Shown here piece by piece: positions 57,602-64,000 of a stretch of DNA of 64,000 nucleotides; within the stretch, counting starts at the first letter, position 1; each line of letters begins with the position of its first letter. The notes beneath the pieces are model-generated. The model saw nothing but the letters and a program-made list of their open reading frames with translations, ran no database searches and was not told the origin of the DNA. Both the position numbers and the translations under genes were made by a program. The stretch is from Panulirus ornatus (Eukaryota; Arthropoda; Malacostraca; Decapoda; Palinuridae): NCBI RefSeq assembly GCF_036320965.1, contig NC_092264.1, positions 10,267,388 to 10,331,387 on the forward strand, in the 5' to 3' direction.

Positions 57602-58113
57602 GGTGGTAGTTGGTAAGCAGCTACCCTCGGTATCGGGAGGGTTAGTGACAGCACTCCAGTTGTCATCAAACTGCCTAACCCACACGTGGACAAACATACA
57701 ATCCCTCCATGTCATACATAACACTTACAACACTTAACTCACACAGCTCATTCTTTGTAACTCCAGATATTACTGCAAGGAGCACTGTGCACTAGCCCTG
57801 CCTTTTGGCAAAATGGTTGGAGCAGTAGATAGTAGTTGCAGGTACAAACATTTAGGTAGGAACATTAAATAGAAACATTAGATAGAAGCAGTGGGTAGGA
57901 GCATTAGGCAGAAGTAGTCAGCAAAAACATTAGGCATGAGCCTCTGCAAACACTGTGCTGGAGTTACCCTATGCCAGTGGCTTATTAAGGGTGAGGCACT
58001 ATAGGCTAAGAAGCAGCAATGGAGTTTAATTGTTATGGAGATTTTATTGCCATGGCCACCCCCTTAAGGGAGTTACACCTGGAATAAGCATCAAAGATAA
58101 AGACAGACAGATA
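57602..58113 (+). repeat. GATA-tailed interspersed repeat, copy 6
   Basis: Starts GGTGGTAGTTGGTAAGCAG, lacks part of the proximal segment, contains CATTAGGCAGAAGTAG-like units (57860-57940) and TATGCCAGTGGCTTATTAAG, and ends GACAGACAGATAG. Its flanks show an imperfect direct repeat of about 18 bases (57584-57601 and 58118-58135, differing at a few positions), so the insertion is old. Confidence 0.78.
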
Positions 58114-59165
58114 GAGTAAAAAGGAAAGTGAGGTGCATAGTGCAGGGAAGTACTGACTGGTAGGAGTACAAGAGAAATTGGAAGGTCAAGAGATAGGCAT
58201 GAAAACTGAAAAAGAAGCTAAGTGAGAGGTGCAGTGAGATAGTATTGATAAACTTGAGAGCGCATGAGAAAGTGTTTGTAAAAGTGAACAATGTGAGAAA
58301 AAGAAAAAAAAATAGGAGAAATAGTGAGGGGAGCAAATGGGGAAGTAGCAACAGGCAGAGAAAGGGTGAAAATGAAATGAAAGACTGTTTCAAAAAAGTG
58401 TTCAATGAGTGAGATGATAGGGTGATGGATGTGGTGTGTTCGGGATGGTGCATATGGAGTGAAAGGGAATGGTACAGTGAAAGGAAAGGAAGAAAAGAGA
58501 GTCTTGCATCAGATGAAGTATGGCAAAGCAACAGGAGTGGATAAGACTGGGATTGCAGCTGAGTTGCTCAAAAGAGATGACAATACTGTGTTGGATGGTT
58601 AATCAGGCTATATAATGTCTGTGTGGCCCAAAGTGAGGTGCAAGGGAACCACCAGAATGCATCTATAGCATCATTATTTAAAGGCAAGGGGAACAAAAGT
58701 GAATGCTAAATATACAGACGTATACCTGGTGAGATGTATGGGAAAAAGGCAAGTGTATAAATAATCAATTATATAGATACATAAATGAGGAGTGATTTAT
58801 CAAGTTAGGCAGCTATTTAACTAAAACTACACAGTTGAGGTATTACAGATATATAGTTAACTAATCATAAAAGAGCTGAAGATCAAGGTGGGGCTGGATA
58901 TTTCAATACTTTGGATAAGCACTGGAGTGAGATATATCTACATATTCATGGTGGTAAGTACTGAGGGTTATATATCATGCATGCATATTCACCATGTGAT
59001 TATTAGCTGAACATCAAGTGATGAACAGTTATAGTTCTATAGTAGATGAGAGGGTGGTGGCATGCAGGGAACATCTAACTGGGAAGAAGCAATGTGGCTT
59101 CAGGATAGGAAAGATATGTGTGTATCAGTTGCTTGTTTTGAAAGATTTGTGTGGCAAATACTTAG
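58114..59165 (+). mobile_element. very old LINE-A-like fragment, right part, interrupted
   Basis: Linker (YKRNWKVKR.A-like, 58160-58200), RT start (ESVLHQMKYGKATGVDKTGI near 58500, NVCVAQSEVQGNHQNASIAS near 58620), then after an unexplained insert of about 295 bases (58745-59038) the segment DERVVACREHLTGKKQCGFR with KICVYQLLVLKDLCGKYL (59045-59165). No intact frame. Confidence 0.6.
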
Positions 59166-59459
59166 ACTTCTTTTTTTGTTCCTGGGTAATGTGTGTAATT
59201 TTCTAATTGATTATCTCAAAAAGTATAGAAAATGGCTATTATTCCCTTGATAATTTGCTTCTGTGATCAGGACAGTGATATTTTGATATTTACCTATTTT
59301 TGAGAACATTCCAAACAGATTCAGAGCTGAGTAGCTTATACAGAACTTTCTAGAAGTTTCAATAATATAAATAGTAGTATAAATATAAGGGCCTTAAACC
59401 AACCAGTTCAGTTTAGATCTAGTTGCCTAAGTGAATACATATATATACATTTTTCTGAG

Positions 59460-61322
59460 ATGGCATCTAGAGGTTACAAGCATCTGGCAGATGCATTTTG
59501 CTATGTCTGCAACCAATTTATCAAAATGAGCAAAAAAGTACTCCTTGGCAGCATCTGCTAAGATGTGCAAGGACTGCGAGTCATATTTCGGCATGCCTGT
59601 CGAGGATCAAGAAAAATTCTGGGCATCTCATTTCACCTGCTAGCAATGCAAAAAACCCTGGAAGGTAAGCTGAACAATTGTCACTCATTTGTAAGGTGGA
59701 ATTTTGTTTTTACATTGTTTTAGAATATTCAAAATTTTTACTTTTTTAATTTTTCTTAATATTCAATGTTATTGTAAAAAAAATCATATATGGAATATGC
59801 TGAGAGAATCTCTTACATGTTAGTCATGGGTCAAATAAATTCATAAACAAACACATAAACTACTTTTCATAATGATAATTATTATATTGTTCTTTTGCAG
59901 GATGGTACACAGGGGAAAAGAGAGCCATTAATTTCACTATCCCAAGAATTTGGCAGGAGCCTACTGACCACTTAAGCAATTGCTACTTCTGCATGGTAGA
60001 CCTTTCCAAATGTTGGGCTAGCAAGACTGCACCTGCAATCACGTATCTGGACCTTCCAGCATTCATTGCCCCAGTGTCAAACAGCCCTGAGCTCCTGTAC
60101 CCACTCCTCTGGAAAGAGAGCAGCTGTTATCAGAACAAACCACCACCAAGTCAGAGGGGGAGGAAGACATTGTAGATCCATATTACAATTTCAGAGATGC
60201 TGCTGAAGAGAAAAACTTAAGCTACCACAAGCAAAAAGATCTCAACAACTTGATCAGGGATCATGGTCTCACAAAGTCCGATGCCAAGCTTTTGACGTCA
60301 AGGCTCAAACAGTGGAACTTGTTTGATGAAAGTGTGCAAATCACAGATGACAGGGAACATCACCTAGCTTTTTTCACCTTCTTCACCCATCAAGATGGGT
60401 TCTGCATATGCCACAAAGCAATCGGAATTGCCTGTAACCTGAACGAGTGGTGCCTCTTTATTGGCAGCTCATCCAGGTGTTTCAAAGCTGTGCTGCTCCA
60501 TAATGGGAACAAGTACCCATCTCTTCCCCTGGCTCACTCGGTGCACCTCAAAGAAGAATACAACAATGTCAAGACCTTGCTAGACACCTTGAAGTATGAT
60601 GAGTACAGCTGGGAGGATATCAGACTTTAAAATGGTGACATTCCTGATGGGTTTCCAAGGAAGTTTTACCAAGTATCCCTACTATCTTTGACCTTGGGAC
60701 AGCAGGGCCACTGTGGTGCACTACTAAAGGCAGGACTGGCCACAGTAGACCGAATTCTCTGTGAGGATGAACGCCAAGTAGGAGCCACAGGTGGAACCCT
60801 GGAAGGTGTTGATACCACCACTGCACATAAAATCAGGCCTTATGAAACAATTTGTCACAGCTCTACATAAGGAGTCTGCAGCCTTCAAGTACCTTCAAGA
60901 TTTCTTCCCTAAGCTGTCTGAAGCAAAGGTCAAAGCTGGTGTCTTTGTCGGACTACAGATAAAGAAGATCCTGGAGTGCAAGGAATTCCCCAAGAAGCTC
61001 ACTAGGAAGGAGAAAGCAGCTTAGTACAGCTTTGTTGCAGTTGTATGAGGCTTCCTGGGCAATCACAAGGCTGAAAACTATGAAGAGCTGGTTGAGACTA
61101 TGGTGAAGAACAACAGCAAAATGAACTGCAGGATGTCCCTCAAAGGCCATATCCTTGAAGCTCATCTTGATAAATTCAAGGAACACAGGAGTGTATTCAG
61201 AGGAGCGAGATGAGCACTTCCAACAGGATATACTGGACTCTGAAAGCCACTACCAAGGAACATATAGCAAGAACATGATGGGAGATTATATTTGGGGTCT
61301 GATTTGTGAAAGTGATTTATAG
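59460..61322 (+). pseudogene. decayed two-exon gene of an uncharacterised multi-copy arthropod family
   Basis: The start ATG at 59460 gives MASRGYKHLADAFCYVCNQF, an N-terminal C-x-x-C motif. A frameshift near 59530, a TAG at 59641 and a one-base loss near 59652 break exon 1, which ends at 59664. The intron 59665-59900 has GTAAGC and TTCTTTTGCAG ends in phase 1. Exon 2 reads GWYTGEKRAINFTIPRIWQE, NCYFCMVD, then after a frameshift near 60115 a 126-codon stretch (60250-60630) with LTSRLKQWNLFDESVQI, AVLLHNGNKYPSLPLAHSVH and LKEEYNNVKTLLDTLKYDEY. Beyond it are FKMVTFLMGFQ and a shortened degraded stretch, then LPPLHIK-like PPLHIKSGLMKQFVTALHKE, FFPKLSEAKVKAGVFVG, and the C-terminus HYQGTYSKNMMGDYIWGL ending at TAG 61320-61322. 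I remember similar full-length proteins of unknown function in several arthropods, some in many copies. At least five lesions make this copy non-coding. A retained intron argues against a processed pseudogene. Confidence 0.75.
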
Positions 61323-61489
61323 TACAATCGTTAATCTTGAAAAATTACTCACTCCTAAATCATTTCTGATCACTTTTGTTTAACATTAGCATAAATACAA
61401 GTTTACTTTGATTCATGTGTTGTTGTTTTTCTGACTTTACATAAATAAAAACGTGCAAATTTGCCTGTTGTCCAATTGGGAATAGGTTA

Positions 61490-61490
<1 letters not shown>

Positions 61491-61553
<63 letters not shown>

Positions 61554-61570
61554 CATCATTATTATCATTA
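61491..61570. repeat. (ATT)n microsatellite
   Basis: About 25 ATT units, nearly perfect up to 61550, then interrupted by ATC. Confidence 0.95.
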
Positions 61571-61573
61571 TAA

Positions 61574-61699
61574 TTTTTTTATTATACTTAATTGCTGTCT
61601 CCTGCGTCAGTGAAGTAGCACAAGGAAACAGATGAGGAATGGTCCAACCCACCCACATACACATGTATATACATAAAAACCCATACGCGCATGTATATG

Positions 61700-61705
<6 letters not shown>
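61574..61705 (-). mobile_element. LINE-A 3' terminal fragment
   Basis: Minus-oriented terminus: ATTATACTTAATTGCTGTCT, GTCAGTGAAGTAGCACAAGG, then ATGTATATACATAAAAACCC. Diverged. Only the last 130 bases are present before an AT microsatellite. Confidence 0.75.

Positions 61706-61771
<66 letters not shown>
61706..61771. repeat. (AT)n microsatellite
   Basis: About 33 uninterrupted AT units directly preceding the T tract of the next LINE-A. It probably grew from the AT-rich 3' UTR of the element at 61574. Confidence 0.97.
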
Positions 61772-61789
<18 letters not shown>

Positions 61790-62540
61790 TTTTTTTTGCC
61801 GGTCTCCCGCGTTTGCGAGGTAGCGCAAGGAAACAGACGAAAGAAATGGCCCAACCCACCCCCATACACATGTACATACATACGTCCACACACGCAAATA
61901 CACATACCTACACAGCTTTCCATGGTTTACCCCAGACGCTTCACATGCCTTGATTCAATCCACTGACAGCAGGTCAACCCCGGTATACCACATCGCTCCA
62001 ATTCACTCTATTCCTTGCCCTCCTTTCACCCTCCTGCATGTTCAGGCCCCGATCACACAAAATCTTTTTCACTCCATCTTTCCACCTCCAATTTGGTCTC
62101 CCTCTTCTCCTCGTTCCCTTCACCTCCGACACATATATTCTCTTGGTCAATCTTTCCTCACTCATTCTCTCCATGTGCCTGAACCATTTCAAAACACCCT
62201 CTTCTGCTCTCTCAACCACGCTCTTTTTATTTCCACACATCTCTCTTACCCTTACGTTACTTACTCGATCAAACCACCTCACACCACACATTGTCCTCAA
62301 ACATCTCATTTCCAGCACATCTATCCTCCTGCGCACAACTCTATCCATAGCCCACGCCTCGCAACCATACAACATTGTTGGAACCACTATTCCTTCAAAC
62401 ATACCCATTTTTGCTTTCCGAGATAATGTTCTCGACTTCCACACATTCTTCAAGGCTCCCAGAATTTTCGCCCCCTCCCCCACCCTATGATCCACTTCCG
62501 CTTCCATGGTTCCATCCGCTGCCAGATCCACTCCCAGATA
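61772..62540 (-). mobile_element. young LINE-A 3' segment, first of two head-to-tail copies
   Basis: T tract of 26, then GCCGGTCTCCCGCGTTTGCG: the usual TATACTTTGTCGCTGTC before CTCCCGCG is missing. The short young 3' UTR and RT C-terminus follow in an open minus frame from YLGVDLAADGTMEAE to NWSDVVYRG, where the frame reads EGVLKWFRHMERMSEERLTK and VKGTRRRGRPNWRWKDG. It is cut at CAGATA (62540), exactly where the T tract of the second copy begins. Confidence 0.88.
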
Positions 62541-64000
62541 TTTTTTTTTTTTTTTTTTTATACTTTGTCGCTGTCTCCCGCGTTTGCGAGGTAGCGCAAG
62601 GAAACAGACGAAAGAAATGGCCCAACCCCCCCCATACACATGTATATACATACGTCCACACACGCAAATATACATACCTACACAGCTTTCCATGGTTTAC
62701 CCCAGACGCTTCACATGTCTTGATTTAATCCACTGACAGCACGTCAACCCCGGTATACCACATCGCTCCAATTCACTCTATTCCTTGCCCTCCTTTCACC
62801 CTCCTGCATGTTCAGGCCCCGATCACACAAAATCTTTTTCACTCCATCTTTCCACCTCCAATTTGGTCTCCCTCTTCTCCTCGTTCCCTCCACCTCCGAC
62901 ACATATATCCTCTTGGTCAATCTTTCCTCACTCATTCTCTCCATGTGCCCAAACCATTTCAAAACACCCTCTTCTGCTCTCTCAACCACGCTCTTTTTAT
63001 TTCCACACATCTCTCTTACCCTTACGTTACTTACTCGATCAAACCACCTCACACCACACATTGTCCTCAAACATCTCATTTCCAGCACATCCACCCTCCT
63101 GCGCACAACTCTATCCATAGCCCACGCCTCGCAACCATACAACATTGTTGGAACCACTTTTCCTTCATACATACCCATTTTTGCTTTCCGAGACAATGTT
63201 CTTGACTTCCACACATTCTTCAAGGCTCCCAGGATTTTCGCCCCCTCCCCCACCCTATGATCCACTTCCGCTTCCATGGTTCCATTCGCTGCCAGATCCA
63301 CTCCCAGATATCTAAAACACTTTACTTCCTCCAGTTTTTCTCCATTCAAACTTACCTCCCAATTGACTTGACCCTCAACCCTACTGTACCTAATAACCTT
63401 GCTCTTATTCACATTTACTCTTAACTTTCTCCTTTCACACACTTTACCAAACTCAGTCACCAGCTTCTGCAGTTTTTCACATGAATCAGCCACCAGCGCT
63501 GTATCATCAGCGAACAACAACTGACTCACTTCCCAAGCTCCCTCATCCACAACAGACTTCATACTTGCCCCTCTTTCCAAAACTCTTGCATTCACCTCCC
63601 TAACAACCCCATCCATAAACAAATCAAACAACCATGGAGACATCACACACCCCTGCTGCAAACCTACATTCACTGAGAACCAATCACTTTCCTCTCTTCC
63701 TACACGTACACATGCCTTACATCCTCGATAAAAACTTTTCACTGCTTCTAACAACTTGCCTCCCACACCACATATTCTTAATACCTTCCACAGAGCATCT
63801 CTATCAACTCTATCATATGCCTTCTCCAGATCCATAAATGCTACATACAAATCCATTTGCTTTTCTAAGTATTTCTCACATACATTCTTCAAAGCAAACA
63901 CCTGATCCACACATCCTCTACCATTTCTGAAACCACACTGCTCTTCCCCAATCTGATGCTCTGTACATGCCTTCACCCTCTCAATCAATACCCTCCCATA
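62541..64000 (-). mobile_element. young LINE-A, intact RT frame, runs off the window
   Basis: T tract, TATACTTTGTCGCTGTCTCC, short 3' UTR, then an uninterrupted minus-strand frame from at least 63988 to 62744 (414 codons). It contains RVKACTEHQIGEEQCGFRNG, MDLEKAYDRVDRDALWKVL, GLQQGCVMSPWLFDLFMD, LLFADDTALVADSCEKLQ, LKWFGHMERMSEERLTKR and NWSDVVYRG. The 5' part, including any endonuclease, lies beyond 64000, so completeness cannot be judged. Confidence 0.92.

Noticed and set aside
61639..61966. Open frames across the AT and T tracts (Tyr-Ile and Phe runs)
   Set aside because: Simple-sequence translation only.

Overview
The window is eukaryotic and almost entirely repeat-derived. Two spliced fragments of a leucine-rich-repeat gene, one broken spliced gene and many non-LTR retrotransposons point to an invertebrate. 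The repeat types (an RTE-like LINE with a long microsatellite-rich 3' UTR, a jockey-like LINE, GATA-tailed repeats, a tRNA-derived SINE) make an arthropod, probably a decapod crustacean, the best guess. That assignment is inference. Nothing bacterial is present.

The dominant component is one LINE family, called LINE-A here. It encodes an apurinic-type endonuclease followed by a reverse transcriptase and looks RTE-like. About twenty insertions of different ages lie on both strands. Old copies are frameshifted. Young copies (35601-37891, 45896-49095, 62541-64000) keep reading frames of 414 to 742 codons. The copy at 45896-49095 is essentially full length, with one visible nonsense codon. Four companion repeats recur or stand out: (i) a roughly 500-580 bp GATA-tailed repeat, whose tail matches the 3' end of a second LINE (LINE-B, 5495-5862); (ii) a short element that joins a LINE-A-like 5' leader to a LINE-A-like 3' tail (15241-15878); (iii) a tRNA-derived SINE in a 277-bp tandem array (34631-35513); (iv) a 61-bp satellite (53000-53607).

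Layout: 1-14.2 kb holds LINE-A copies, a Ty3/gypsy integrase relic and a three-level nest (LINE-C > GATA repeat > LINE-A). Two minus-strand LRR exons at 29425-29627 and 14304-14523 have compatible splice phases, so 14524-29424 reads as one 14.9-kb intron packed with LINEs, including a 5'-inverted (twin-primed) insertion and a mosaic copy. From 30.7 to 41 kb there are further LINEs, the SINE array and a young LINE in an old one with a 9-bp target duplication. 41-45.1 kb is a jockey-like LINE carrying a Tigger DNA transposon. 45.1-52.7 kb is an old LINE-A split by two young LINE-A insertions. 53-59 kb holds the satellite and very old LINE debris. 59460-61322 is a decayed two-exon gene of a multi-copy arthropod family. 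61.5-64 kb holds simple repeats and two head-to-tail young LINE-A copies, the last running off the window.

There is no pathway to reconstruct. The biology here is retrotransposition: one active-looking LINE lineage, possible non-autonomous partners that share its ends, and a readable order of nested insertions. Copy names and ages are my own, from reading the sequence by eye. Identity values were not computed.
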